64,000 bases of DNA from a bacterium UBP14_UBA6098 (GTDB taxonomy: Bacteria > UBP14 > UBA6098), in the NCBI GenBank assembly GCA_002428525.1, contig DIWU01000020.1:7211-71210 (forward strand), given 5' to 3'. The translations under genes were made by a program, and so were the position numbers. This document shows, in pieces, positions 8,525 to 16,658 of this stretch (positions are counted from its first letter, which is position 1; each line of letters begins with the position of its first letter). The notes under the pieces are model-generated. The model did no database searches. It was not told the DNA's origin and was given only the letters and a program-made list of their open reading frames with translations.

Positions 8525-9738
8525 CAAAGAGGATAGCTTGCACGATTGTTTGCCTTGTTTTAGCCGCGCAATGCATCGAAGCCGCGGACAGCCTCGGAGT
8601 GAGCCTTTTGGGGCGCTTCACCGCAACATCGCCGGAGGATATAGTAGTTGTGGGGGACAGGGCCTATATAGCGAATTCCTCGGGCGGGCTTCAGGTTCTC
8701 GATGTCTCGAATCCGGCCGCCATCGCCGAATTGGGCTATCTCTTCCTTCCGGGAAAGGCTACCGGTGTATGCATCCTCGGCGATTATATCGGCGTCGCAT
8801 GCTCGGATAGCGCGTTTCGCATTCTGAACGCCTCGAATCCTTCGGCGATCTCAGTGGTCGGAACCTTTAGAAGTTCTTCTGCGGTTTATCGTTGCGAGGC
8901 CCGAGGCGACACGGTTTTCACTAACGGCGGAAAATTTCTGGTAATAGACGCTTCGACGCCGGCCTCACCGACCCTGATCGGCGAATTCGCAAGCGTTTTC
9001 GATTACTCGCGCTTCGCGGTCCAAGGCGAAACGGCCTACCTCGCCGAAAAGAATTACGGCCTATCGATAGTTGATTTGGAGAATCCCGCCTCACCGAGCG
9101 CTCGCGGCCGCCGCTTCGCTCTCGAGCAATATATCAGGGGAGTTTGCGCCGACAGGTTCGGCAAGATCTATATCGCGGCCAACTCCGGCGTGTTTGTCAT
9201 GCGTTGGCAGGGCGATACGCTCGCCCAGATCGGGTTTCACTCCACATCAGCGCCGGTGCACGATATCTTCGTGGACGGTGGTTTTGCCTTCATAGCCTGT
9301 GGCGCTTCCGGCCTGAGGATTCTGGACATCGCGGAACCCTCGACTATCACCGAGGTCGGCTTTTACAACCTCGGCTCCGAGTGCACCGACCTATTCCACA
9401 GCTACCCGATTGCTTGGCTTTCCGGCCTCTGGGCGCGTATTAACGCAATGAATATCGGCTCATTCTCCGAAATCGCCGAAGCGGTTGAGACCCCGAGGTC
9501 GTTCGAAGTCGTCCTGCTTCCGAATCCCTTCAACAGCTCGCTGACTATCTCCGCGGCAGAGCCTTTCGTAGCGGAGATCTTCGACATCTCGGGGCGGGTG
9601 GTTCACCGAGCCTCTTCCGGAGAGGATGGGACTTTCATTTGGCAACCCAACCCACAGACCGAGTCGGGAATTTATCTGGTTAAAACGAGCTTCGCCAACG
9701 GTGGCGCTACTTTGCGGAGGGCGGTTCTCCTCAAGTGA
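8521..9738 (+). CDS. Secreted LVIVD-repeat (beta-propeller) protein with C-terminal sorting-type domain
   Basis: Residues 1-21 form a signal peptide ending near CIEA. The body has about seven LVIVD-type units such as DRAYIANSSGGLQVLDVSNPA and GGFAFIACGASGLRILDIAEP, expected to form a beta-propeller at the cell surface. The last 85 residues carry LLPNPFNSSLTIS, EIFDISGRVVH and SGIYLVK, the FlgD-like/type IX-style C-terminal sorting module of FCB bacteria. The pairing of a PorV-like gene at 27.8 kb with this domain suggests type IX-type export (inference). It overlaps the preceding small membrane gene. Function unknown beyond display or adhesion. Confidence 0.82.
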   Translation: MTKRIACTIVCLVLAAQCIEAADSLGVSLLGRFTATSPEDIVVVGDRAYIANSSGGLQVLDVSNPAAIAELGYLFLPGKATGVCILGDYIGVACSDSAFRILNASNPSAISVVGTFRSSSAVYRCEARGDTVFTNGGKFLVIDASTPASPTLIGEFASVFDYSRFAVQGETAYLAEKNYGLSIVDLENPASPSARGRRFALEQYIRGVCADRFGKIYIAANSGVFVMRWQGDTLAQIGFHSTSAPVHDIFVDGGFAFIACGASGLRILDIAEPSTITEVGFYNLGSECTDLFHSYPIAWLSGLWARINAMNIGSFSEIAEAVETPRSFEVVLLPNPFNSSLTISAAEPFVAEIFDISGRVVHRASSGEDGTFIWQPNPQTESGIYLVKTSFANGGATLRRAVLLK

Positions 9739-9762
9739 ACACTTAAAAAATTCCTATATTGC

Positions 9763-9790
9763 TTGAAATACTGAATAAAAGAAATATAAT
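9763..9790 (+). promoter_or_regulatory. Predicted promoter of the MshE-N-like gene
   Basis: TTGAAA (9763-9768), 16-base spacer, TATAAT (9785-9790), about 40 bases before the start at 9832. Confidence 0.5.
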
Positions 9791-9831
9791 ATCGTATGAA
9801 GTTCGAGAAATGAAGGAAAACCGGAGAAGCT

Positions 9832-10077
9832 ATGCTTTTAGGTCAGATTCTCATTAAAGAGGGTTTTTGCACCGATAAGGATATTTTGGCCGCGCTTGAT
9901 AAGCAACAGCATGGCGACTCGCGTTTCATCGGCGAGATACTGATTTCCGATAATGTTATAACTGAAAACCAGTTAAAAAGGGCCCTCGAGATACAATTCG
10001 GGACTTATAAAAAGGGTCTCCTCAGCCCGAAATGGGCGAGAGTCTGGTGCTCTCTGAAAAAGGCTCTCTTCCAATAA
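9832..10077 (+). CDS. Stand-alone GspE/MshE N-terminal-like domain protein
   Basis: 81 residues carrying the helical domain normally found at the N-terminus of type II secretion/type IV pilus ATPases. Its two-fold motif is visible: LLGQILIKEGFCTDKDILAALDKQ and FIGEILISDNVITENQLKRALEIQFG. In MshE this domain binds c-di-GMP. No ATPase follows; the C-terminal 20 residues are basic and aromatic. It has its own promoter and ends one base before the convergent nnrDE stop. A small c-di-GMP effector is inferred, with the GGDEF protein at 3.1 kb as a possible source of signal. Confidence 0.65.
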   Translation: MLLGQILIKEGFCTDKDILAALDKQQHGDSRFIGEILISDNVITENQLKRALEIQFGTYKKGLLSPKWARVWCSLKKALFQ

Positions 10078-11667
10078 CTATATAACAATTAACGAGTTAA
10101 CCGCGCCTTGCTCAAAGTTTTCGAGCGTTGTAAACGCTTCGGGAATCGAGGCGACTATATCGCCGGCGATCATACCCCTGCGCCCGAGCCTTTTTTCCGC
10201 AAGGTCTCCGGCAAGGCCGTGAATATAAACACCCAATCTCGATGCGTCAAGCGGCGAAAGGCCCTGTGCGAGCAATCCCGCAATCAGGCCTGTAAGGATA
10301 TCGCCGCAACCGCCGGTGGCCATGCCGTCATTACCCGAAATATTAATATAGATCGGGCCGTCGGGCGAGCTTATCGTCGTGGGGGATCCCTTCAAAATGA
10401 GGACCTCGGCGCCAAGCTCGTTAGCCCATAATTGCATATTGTTAAATCTATTACATAATATCACATCAATTGGAGTATTAAGTAATCGCGCTAATTCACC
10501 GGGATGTGGAGTCATAATGACACTATCGCCGAACCGCACCGCGATTTCCCGATGGCGCAGATTAGCTATGCAGTTAAGTCCGTCGGCATCGAGCACCGTC
10601 GGTTTGGAGAGTTTCGGCATAAGCCTCGCGGTAAGATCGACTGTTTCGCGATGCGTCCCGATTCCCGGGCCGAGGGCTATAGAATCCGCCCCCGAGACAA
10701 GCCGTAAAATATCCCCGAGTGCCCTTGTGGAAAAGCATCTGCGCCTCGCGACCTGCGGAACCCCGCGAACAACCGACTCTTTCAATCCAAGATCGACGAT
10801 ATCGGTAAGTCCTTCAGGGACAATCGTTTCGACCAGTCCGACACCGCTCCGAAGTGCGCCCTCGGCGGATAGCAAAGCCGCACCGGTCATCCCGGAGCTT
10901 CCCGCGATAACTGCGACGTTGCCGAAAACCCCCTTATGGCCGTCCGAGGGCCGCATGGGCAACATCGATTTAAGTTCAATCGGCCTATCGATTCTGAGAT
11001 CGAAATCGCCGAGGCCCTTTTCCGCGGCGGCCTCTGGTATTCCGATATCTGCGACGAATAGCCTGCCGACAAATTCCCTTGCGGGATATATGAATTGACC
11101 GAGCTTGGGCAGGCCGAAGGTCACAGTCGCGACGGCCGGCACCGCCAATTCTTCTACAGCGCCGCTGTCGGAATCCGCGCCGGTGGGGTTATCGACCGCG
11201 ATGATCGGCAGGCCGGAGATTGAGAGCGCTCTGACAAAATCGGCTATAACCCCCTTGGGTCGGCCCTTTGCACCGGTCCCGAGTAGCGCGTCGATAGCGA
11301 GCCCCATACAATCGAGCGGGGGCACTTCGGACCGGCAAATCTCGAAGCTTACGCCCGAATCCCGCGCCTCTTCGTAGGCCAGCGCGGCGTCGCCGGCGAG
11401 GGTTTGCGGATCCACCGTCGAGAATACCCTCACCTCAAAAGCCCTGTTTTTAAGCAATCTGGCTGTCACCCAGCCGTCGCCGCCGTTATTTCCGGGGCCT
11501 GTAAAAATGCCTATATAACCACCGATAGATAATTCCTCGAAGTATTTCGCCGCGATTCGCGAAACAGCCTCGCCGGCATTGTGCATAAGCTCAATTCCCG
11601 GTATTACCATCTCATCGATCGCAATCCGATCGATTCGCCTCATTATTTCGGACGTGACTACGCGCAT
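10078..11667 (-). CDS. nnr: Bifunctional NAD(P)H-hydrate epimerase / ADP-dependent (S)-NAD(P)H-hydrate dehydratase
   Basis: It repairs hydrated NADH/NADPH. The N-terminal YjeF_N epimerase half (about residues 1-215) has MHNAGEAVSRIA and FTGPGNNGGDGWVTARLL. The C-terminal ribokinase-like dehydratase half has GNVAVIAGSSGMTGAALLSA, MTPHPGELARLL and NDGMATGGCGDILTGLIAGLLAQG. The total of about 529 residues is normal for the fused form. I chose ATG 11667 over the upstream TTG at 11676, although no clear Shine-Dalgarno is present. It converges with the gene ending at 10077. Confidence 0.93.
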   Translation of the reverse strand: MRVVTSEIMRRIDRIAIDEMVIPGIELMHNAGEAVSRIAAKYFEELSIGGYIGIFTGPGNNGGDGWVTARLLKNRAFEVRVFSTVDPQTLAGDAALAYEEARDSGVSFEICRSEVPPLDCMGLAIDALLGTGAKGRPKGVIADFVRALSISGLPIIAVDNPTGADSDSGAVEELAVPAVATVTFGLPKLGQFIYPAREFVGRLFVADIGIPEAAAEKGLGDFDLRIDRPIELKSMLPMRPSDGHKGVFGNVAVIAGSSGMTGAALLSAEGALRSGVGLVETIVPEGLTDIVDLGLKESVVRGVPQVARRRCFSTRALGDILRLVSGADSIALGPGIGTHRETVDLTARLMPKLSKPTVLDADGLNCIANLRHREIAVRFGDSVIMTPHPGELARLLNTPIDVILCNRFNNMQLWANELGAEVLILKGSPTTISSPDGPIYINISGNDGMATGGCGDILTGLIAGLLAQGLSPLDASRLGVYIHGLAGDLAEKRLGRRGMIAGDIVASIPEAFTTLENFEQGAVNSLIVI

Positions 11668-11685
11668 AATAACCAATCTATTATA

Positions 11686-12522
11686 TTAGAATCTAATCGT
11701 CAAGCTTGCCGATGGAGTGATAATATGCTGATGTGTAATACCTACAGCATCGGGGTAGAAGTTTAGGTTGAACATCTCCATCGCGACGACTACCGCGTCG
11801 CCGACCAACAACAGCGGCCAAACATCGGTCTGCTCGGCGATCTCGGAGGCGCCGTTCTGAATCGCTGTATAAACCGCGCCGCGGACACATTCCTTCCAGA
11901 AGAGAAAGCGGGGGTAATAGGTATCGAAGCGCCCGGAAAGCGAAAGCTCGAAGCTCCGATCCTTTCCGAACGCCACTCCGAGGCCTATCTCCTTAGTATC
12001 GAAGAGGTGCACCTTGTCGGTGCGAGCATCGACATCGGAGGTGTAATCCGCGAAGGTCCCTGTGCGCCCCGCTTCGGGGTCGGCCCTTAGAAAATAAAGG
12101 CCTGTGGCCTTGCCGTTCACAATAGAGAGGTGTTTGCAGGGAAAGATAGAACTTCTTGTCGAGAGCGCAAAACCGAAGAGCGCTAAGTCGAGATCGTCCG
12201 ATTGAAAAGCGCTGTGCGAGAATTCCGCGCCTATAGTCATATGGAGCGGGAGTTTATCGTCCTCGTCGGCCAATATCCCGAGGCCGGCGCGAGCGGAGAA
12301 GGATGGGTTGACCGCCTCGAAGTTTTCCCCGATGTCCCTGTTCACGGGCTTGTTATTGAGATTCAACGGGATCGAGTATCCAGCGCTTCCGGAAAGGTCG
12401 AAACCGAGCTTAAGGTTATCCTTGTCGAAATCCCAATAACCATAGGTGAAGCTCAATCCGTCCGATTCCGCCGCGAGCGCAAACGCCAGCGCCAGTAAAA
12501 GAAAAGCCGTTTTTTTTTGCAT
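11686..12522 (-). CDS. Predicted outer-membrane beta-barrel protein
   Basis: 278 residues with a signal peptide (MQKKTAFLLLALAFALAAES) and alternating amphipathic strands to the C-terminus, which ends SASLTIRF with the terminal Phe recognised by the BAM complex. Two Cys (FPCKHLS, WKECVRG) could be disulphide-bonded. No named family was recognised; related proteins are usually annotated as hypothetical. AAGGAG lies just upstream of the ATG. It reads toward nnr with a 19-base gap. Transport or structural role unknown. Confidence 0.65.
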   Translation of the reverse strand: MQKKTAFLLLALAFALAAESDGLSFTYGYWDFDKDNLKLGFDLSGSAGYSIPLNLNNKPVNRDIGENFEAVNPSFSARAGLGILADEDDKLPLHMTIGAEFSHSAFQSDDLDLALFGFALSTRSSIFPCKHLSIVNGKATGLYFLRADPEAGRTGTFADYTSDVDARTDKVHLFDTKEIGLGVAFGKDRSFELSLSGRFDTYYPRFLFWKECVRGAVYTAIQNGASEIAEQTDVWPLLLVGDAVVVAMEMFNLNFYPDAVGITHQHIITPSASLTIRF

Positions 12523-12609
12523 AAAGAACTCCTTTAGATGACAATAAGCATTTGAAAAGAGTCAAAGTAATATAACCAAACCTCAGTCCTTCGACAAGTT
12601 GTTTTGTTA

Positions 12610-13179
12610 TTACTTAAATTGTGTTTCGCGCAACGCTTTCTCCGCCAAGGCCTTAACCTCGCGGACTCGCAGTTCTATATCGCCATGCACCTCGAAATAC
12701 GGCACAGAAAAAAGCTTTAAAATTGTAAAAATCATTCCATCAACTTGCGATTGATAATAGGGGTCGGGCGTGCGGGTTCCATCGGCAACCATAGGGAACT
12801 CGCCCGGACGAAGGAAGACGAGAATATCGTAGGGGTATCGTCGATAATGATTCAAAACCGACTCTCGATAATAGTCGATATCCTCGGGACTTAGCGGGCA
12901 ATGCCTAAGATATAGTGTAAGGTTGTCGAAGACGCTACGGTCCGAGACGAAGCCGGTATCCTTACATTCTAATTCGCTGGCGATCTGGTATTCGAGGACG
13001 CGTCTTTGGAATGTCAAAATCTCGCTCTCGACCGCGCGGATCTCCTTCAGTGTCTTTCCGAACTCTGCGAGGACAACGCGCGCCTGTTCGCGTATCAGCG
13101 GCAATGACAGCTCCTTTGCGAGCCTTGCGGCGAGAGTGCTTTTGCCGGTGGATGATGCGCCTATTAATGCAATTTTCAT
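12610..13179 (-). CDS. NadR/AAA_28-like P-loop nucleotide kinase or ATPase
   Basis: 189 residues. The N-terminal MKIALIGASSTGKSTLAARLA is a Walker A motif, followed by REQARVVLAEFGK and GFVSDRSVFDNLTLYLRHC, then YDILVFLRPGEFPMVADGTRTPDPYYQSQVD. This layout is that of the AAA_28 group, which includes the ribosylnicotinamide kinase half of NadR. No nucleotidyltransferase half is attached. Substrate unknown; a nucleoside or cofactor kinase is a guess. No neighbour gives a clear functional context. Confidence 0.7.
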   Translation of the reverse strand: MKIALIGASSTGKSTLAARLAKELSLPLIREQARVVLAEFGKTLKEIRAVESEILTFQRRVLEYQIASELECKDTGFVSDRSVFDNLTLYLRHCPLSPEDIDYYRESVLNHYRRYPYDILVFLRPGEFPMVADGTRTPDPYYQSQVDGMIFTILKLFSVPYFEVHGDIELRVREVKALAEKALRETQFK

Positions 13180-13223
13180 TAGTAATTTGATATATATTTA
13201 AAGTTAAATATTAAATAAACAAA

Positions 13224-13238
13224 ATAACATAATGTTAT
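13224..13238. promoter_or_regulatory. Perfect short palindrome upstream of the P-loop kinase gene
   Basis: ATAACAT-A-ATGTTAT, 45 bases upstream of the start at 13179 in an AT-rich stretch. It may be an operator or chance in AT-rich DNA; nothing else supports it. Confidence 0.25.
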
Positions 13239-13324
13239 CAAATGAATTACGCAAGATAGTTATATCGACACGTAGAATATCGCCTTTTCATTCAGTTAAT
13301 ATATACTATTGATTGCGATATTTC

Positions 13325-13354
13325 CAATAAAAAAAGGGGGCTGACGCCCCCTTT
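13325..13354 (-). terminator. Rho-independent terminator of the lipoprotein gene at 13380
   Basis: Nine-base-pair stem (AAAGGGGGC / GCCCCCTTT) with a four-base loop at 13333-13354, followed on the minus strand by a run of T (13325-13332). It lies 26 bases beyond the stop codon. Confidence 0.88.
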
Positions 13355-13379
13355 CGATGAATGCGCGATAATATTGAAC

Positions 13380-14048
13380 CTAAAGGACTTCCTCGTCGGT
13401 GTTTTCCTCGGTTTCCTCTTTAGGGGTTTCGAGTTCCAAGAGTGTGGCGATCTTGTCGAGATTGGCCTCGATGAGGCTGAGTTCCTGCTCGGTGAGACCG
13501 GATGGGAGTTCAATCGCGGTGTCGTCCGAGGACTCCATCTCAGCGATGGCTTCGCGAATCTCGGCCTTTTGCTCCTCGGGCATATCGGGGCTGTTAAGCT
13601 GGGCCTTGAGGTTTGTAACGGCCTCCGAAAGCTGGCCTTTGGCCTTCTGCATAAAATCCTTGGAGGTGACATAGTAGAAACCGGCAGTCACCTCGGCCAT
13701 CGTAAGGTAAAACTCCGCCGGATTGTCGATACCCTCATCGCGGAGATCCTTATCGAGCTTGACATAAAGGTCTAAAGCCATCAGATCATTGTCGTTCTCG
13801 GAAAGATTTTCGGCCTGCTCGTTTTTCTTCTCGAGCAAGGCTTTAAAGATCGGATAGTGCGTGAAGAACTTGTCGAGCCTTGCGGGAGTAAGCTCGAAAT
13901 TGCCCTCGCTGTCTTTGAGCTTGGCAAAATCCTCCGAGAGGCGGGCGCCGACCTCGGTGGCTTCCTTCGCCTTGTCTATCTGTTTGCAACAACCGGTGGC
14001 CAACAGGGCCACCAAGAGAATCGGAATCAACACAAATGCTTTTTTCAT
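13380..14048 (-). CDS. Lipoprotein with helical repeats (paralogue of the one at 52414)
   Basis: ATG 14048 is chosen because AAGGAGG precedes it by six bases and the product begins MKKAFVLIPILLVALLATGC, a lipoprotein signal with Cys at the lipobox. The roughly 222-residue product is charged and mostly helical. Segments DKFFTHYPIFKALLEKKNEQ, KAEIREAIAEME and LPSGLTEQELSLIEANLDKI recur in the 52.4-kb lipoprotein (FVKMYPVVFEKMTARKDALL; LPAGLTEAEIKLVEARFTEI), so the two are paralogues. The C-terminus is very acidic. No named family; probably periplasmic and anchored to a membrane. Confidence 0.78.
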   Translation of the reverse strand: MKKAFVLIPILLVALLATGCCKQIDKAKEATEVGARLSEDFAKLKDSEGNFELTPARLDKFFTHYPIFKALLEKKNEQAENLSENDNDLMALDLYVKLDKDLRDEGIDNPAEFYLTMAEVTAGFYYVTSKDFMQKAKGQLSEAVTNLKAQLNSPDMPEEQKAEIREAIAEMESSDDTAIELPSGLTEQELSLIEANLDKIATLLELETPKEETEENTDEEVL

Positions 14049-14219
14049 ATAACCTCCTTGGGATGCAGTATAATGCATATTAACAAAATGAAAATCAAGG
14101 TATATATTCAAAATCCTAAGTCGCTTAAAATAATGGAGATAGAAGCATTTTTTTAAAGTTTTGAAATCACTAAATCGACAGCCGAATAGAAATCGGCAAA
14201 AACGCCTCACCGTTTCAAC

Positions 14220-14248
14220 TTGACTAATAATGATAACTTAAGTAAATT
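14220..14248 (+). promoter_or_regulatory. Predicted promoter of cysE-cysK
   Basis: TTGACT (14220-14225), 17-base spacer, TAAATT (14243-14248), about 20 bases before the ATG at 14269 with AAAGGGG between. Confidence 0.6.
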
Positions 14249-14268
14249 AAACTCCAAAGGGGACTACG

Positions 14269-14928
14269 ATGTTCAAGAATATACGCTCAATCTATGAAAG
14301 GGACCCGGCTTGCAGAAGCTTTCTCGAGGCTGTGACGTGTTATCCGGGGTTGCACGCACTGTGGGCGCATAGGGTCGCGCATTTTCTCTGGGTGAAAATG
14401 CGGCTGAGGCTTTTTGCGAGAATTCTTAGCCAGTTATCCCGTTTCTTCACCGGAATCGAGATACACCCCGGCGCAAGGATTGGGCGCGGCCTCTTCATCG
14501 ACCACGGTTTAGGCGTTGTTATCGGCGAAACGACCATCATCGGCGACAATGTCACACTGTATCAGGGCGTCACACTCGGCGGAACCGGCAAAGAGAAGGG
14601 CAAGCGCCACCCAACGCTCGGAAACAACATCGTTGTCGGCGCCGGCGCGAAGATTCTCGGGAATGTCACTATCGGCGACGAGGTCAGGATCGGCGCGGGC
14701 AGTGTTGTCGTCCGAAATGTCGATCACGACTGCACTGTCGTGGGAATCCCCGGCCGGGTCGTGATCCAGCGCGGAAAGAAACTCCACGAGGCGTGGCTCG
14801 ATCACGGCAACCTGCCCGATCCTATTGCGGAGAAATTGGCGGATATACAGAACCGAGTTCTCGAGTTGGGCAAACACCTCGGCGAGATCGAAACAACGAA
14901 GAAAGAAGCCTCAAGCGAAAAGAAATAG
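14269..14928 (+). CDS. cysE: Serine O-acetyltransferase
   Basis: First step of cysteine synthesis: serine plus acetyl-CoA to O-acetylserine. The short N-terminal helical region includes HALWAHRVAHFLW. The left-handed beta-helix follows, with HPGARIGRGLFIDHG and GVVIGETTIIGDNVTLYQGV, the TLGGTGKEKGKRHPT loop with the catalytic-site His, and GAGAKILGNVTIGDEVRIGAGSVV. At 219 residues it is the compact form without the long N-terminal domain of enterobacterial CysE. It is followed six bases later by cysK. Confidence 0.93.
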   Translation: MFKNIRSIYERDPACRSFLEAVTCYPGLHALWAHRVAHFLWVKMRLRLFARILSQLSRFFTGIEIHPGARIGRGLFIDHGLGVVIGETTIIGDNVTLYQGVTLGGTGKEKGKRHPTLGNNIVVGAGAKILGNVTIGDEVRIGAGSVVVRNVDHDCTVVGIPGRVVIQRGKKLHEAWLDHGNLPDPIAEKLADIQNRVLELGKHLGEIETTKKEASSEKK

Positions 14929-14934
14929 GGCAAC

Positions 14935-15849
14935 TTGGAACGCCAATCGAAACAAATAACCGATCTCATCGGCAAAACCCCCTGTCTTCGACTCAAATCC
15001 TTCGGTGAGGGCCTCGCCGAAATCTGGGCGAAGCTCGAGATGTTCAACCCGGGCGGTTCCATCAAGGATAGGGCGGTCCTCGCGATGATCGAGGATGTGC
15101 TGAGCAGGGGAGCGGTGACCCCTAATTCTACTATTGTCGAAGCGACAAGCGGCAACACGGGAATCTCCCTGGCGATGATCTGCGCCTCAAAAGGTCTGCG
15201 ATGCGTCGTTGTGATGCCCGATTCCATGTCGGTCGAGCGCCGCAAAGCCATCGCCGCCTTTGGGGCCGAGCTTGTCCTTACCGATGGTAAGCTCGGGATG
15301 GCCGGCGCCGTGGCTATGGCGAGATCGATCATCGACGATTCCGAGGGCGCTGTTGCTCTCGGGCAGTTCGAGAATCCCGCAAACGCCCTTGCCCATGAGA
15401 GGACTACCGGCCCCGAACTGATTGAACAAATGTCCGGTCGAATCGATGCCCTCGTGCTGGGGATCGGAACCGGCGGAACAATAACTGGCATCGCGAGGTC
15501 TCTTTTAAAAGCGAAAATTTCGGCTCGGATTATCGGGGTCGAACCCGCCGAATCGGCGGTGCTGTCCGGGTGTTCCAGCGGAGAACACGGTATCGAGGGG
15601 ATCGGCGCGGGTTTTGTCCCGGCTTTGTTAGATCGGTCGCTCATCGACGCAATTGTCACGGTTGACACGCGGACTGCGGCGGAATACACCCGTTTGCTCG
15701 CGGTTCAAGGGATTTTCGTCGGGATTTCATCCGGCGCGGCCTTGGCCGCCTCGATCGGGATAGCCGCTAAACTCGGCCCGAGCAAGAATGTCGTCACGAT
15801 CTTTCCCGATGGCGGCTTCAAATATCTATCGAAGAGTATCTTCAGCTGA
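14935..15849 (+). CDS. cysK: O-acetylserine sulfhydrylase (cysteine synthase A)
   Basis: PLP enzyme making cysteine from O-acetylserine and sulfide. Motifs: NPGGSIKDRAVL with the PLP-binding Lys, EATSGNTGISLAM (phosphate/substrate loop), GIGTGGTITGIARSLL, and GISSGAALAAS. 304 residues, full length. The TTG start at 14935 is preceded by AGGG five bases away. It forms an operon with cysE, so substrate is supplied by the adjacent gene product; cysE and cysK proteins form a complex in many bacteria. Confidence 0.94.
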   Translation: MERQSKQITDLIGKTPCLRLKSFGEGLAEIWAKLEMFNPGGSIKDRAVLAMIEDVLSRGAVTPNSTIVEATSGNTGISLAMICASKGLRCVVVMPDSMSVERRKAIAAFGAELVLTDGKLGMAGAVAMARSIIDDSEGAVALGQFENPANALAHERTTGPELIEQMSGRIDALVLGIGTGGTITGIARSLLKAKISARIIGVEPAESAVLSGCSSGEHGIEGIGAGFVPALLDRSLIDAIVTVDTRTAAEYTRLLAVQGIFVGISSGAALAASIGIAAKLGPSKNVVTIFPDGGFKYLSKSIFS

Positions 15850-15858
15850 GGAGCCGTC

Positions 15859-16230
15859 TTGACTGATAAATCCGAAGCTTCGGTTCAAAAGGGGATGGTC
15901 GGCGAGGACATCGCGACGGCCTATTTGATGAGGAATGGTTACGAGATCATCGACCGAAACTGGCGAATCGGCGACGGCGAAATCGATATTATTGCCAAAA
16001 AAGAAAACATAATTGTTTTCGTCGAGGTAAAGACCGCCTACTCAGATGTTTTCGGCGATCCGATCGAGTGGGTCAATAAGGCAAAGCAAAGACAGATTGG
16101 CAAAATCGCCGCCGTTTGGCTTGCCCAAAACGATCCCGGCGACTGTTTTTTCAGGTTCGATGTTATAGCCCTAAAGGGCAAGGGCGGAGATTTCGACATC
16201 GAACATATGGAGGACGCTTTTATATTGTAG
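15859..16230 (+). CDS. yraN: UPF0102 (YraN) family protein
   Basis: 123 residues with the YraN pattern GMVGEDIATAYLMRNGYEIIDRNWRIGDGEIDIIAKKENIIVFVEVKTA. GEIDII...FVEVKT is the PD-(D/E)XK-like core shared with Holliday-junction-type nucleases; biochemical role in bacteria is unsettled. The TTG start is supported by GAGGAG seven bases upstream. It lies nine bases behind cysK and meets the convergent lipoprotein gene directly at its stop. Confidence 0.88.
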   Translation: MTDKSEASVQKGMVGEDIATAYLMRNGYEIIDRNWRIGDGEIDIIAKKENIIVFVEVKTAYSDVFGDPIEWVNKAKQRQIGKIAAVWLAQNDPGDCFFRFDVIALKGKGGDFDIEHMEDAFIL

Positions 16231-16590
16231 CTATTTCTTTTCGCTCTTTGATTTCTTCGGCTCGGCAACCTTGTTGCTCGTTTTGATCGCAGATTCCCGT
16301 TTTGTAAGCTCGAGCGCGATCATCTCCCAAATCTCGCTCCAGCGTTCGGGGGATTCATCGAGCTGGTTTTTGTATTCGAAGAACTGCACTCGGGTCACTT
16401 TATGGTCATGAAAAACTGAATCTTGAACCGAGGCTAACTTGACCGAGTCCGACAGGAAGGTCTCCGCCGCAAAGGAGAGATCGACATAGAGCATAACGAA
16501 CTGGCTGTCCGTGAGAACCGGTTCCGCGGCCGAAACACAACCTGCGAGGACTAAAGCGCTGAAAGAAATTATTAAAAACTTGTTGAACAT
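16231..16590 (-). CDS. Small lipoprotein, DUF4296-like
   Basis: From ATG 16590 (AGGTGATAGGA just upstream) the product begins MFNKFLIISFSALVLAGC, a lipoprotein signal. The 120-residue rest has the segment LTDSQFVMLYVDLSFAAETFL and a helical middle, then a Lys/Ser-rich tail. The layout resembles the Bacteroidetes DUF4296 lipoproteins, but this is a weak resemblance made by eye. It is convergent with yraN and divergent from ispG. Confidence 0.6.
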   Translation of the reverse strand: MFNKFLIISFSALVLAGCVSAAEPVLTDSQFVMLYVDLSFAAETFLSDSVKLASVQDSVFHDHKVTRVQFFEYKNQLDESPERWSEIWEMIALELTKRESAIKTSNKVAEPKKSKSEKK

Positions 16591-16658
16591 TCCTATCACC
16601 TTGAGCAAAATGCTTTAATTCAAAGTTAAACCTGTTTTTTCATGGTTTCGCAAACATT

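Noticed and set aside
10379..11098. 239-codon plus-strand frame over nnr
   Set aside because: Shadow frame of the NAD(P)H-hydrate repair enzyme.
14802..15689. 295-codon minus-strand frame over cysE/cysK
   Set aside because: Opposite to two textbook enzymes; low-complexity Ser/Pro/Ile product, typical of antisense frames in this codon usage.
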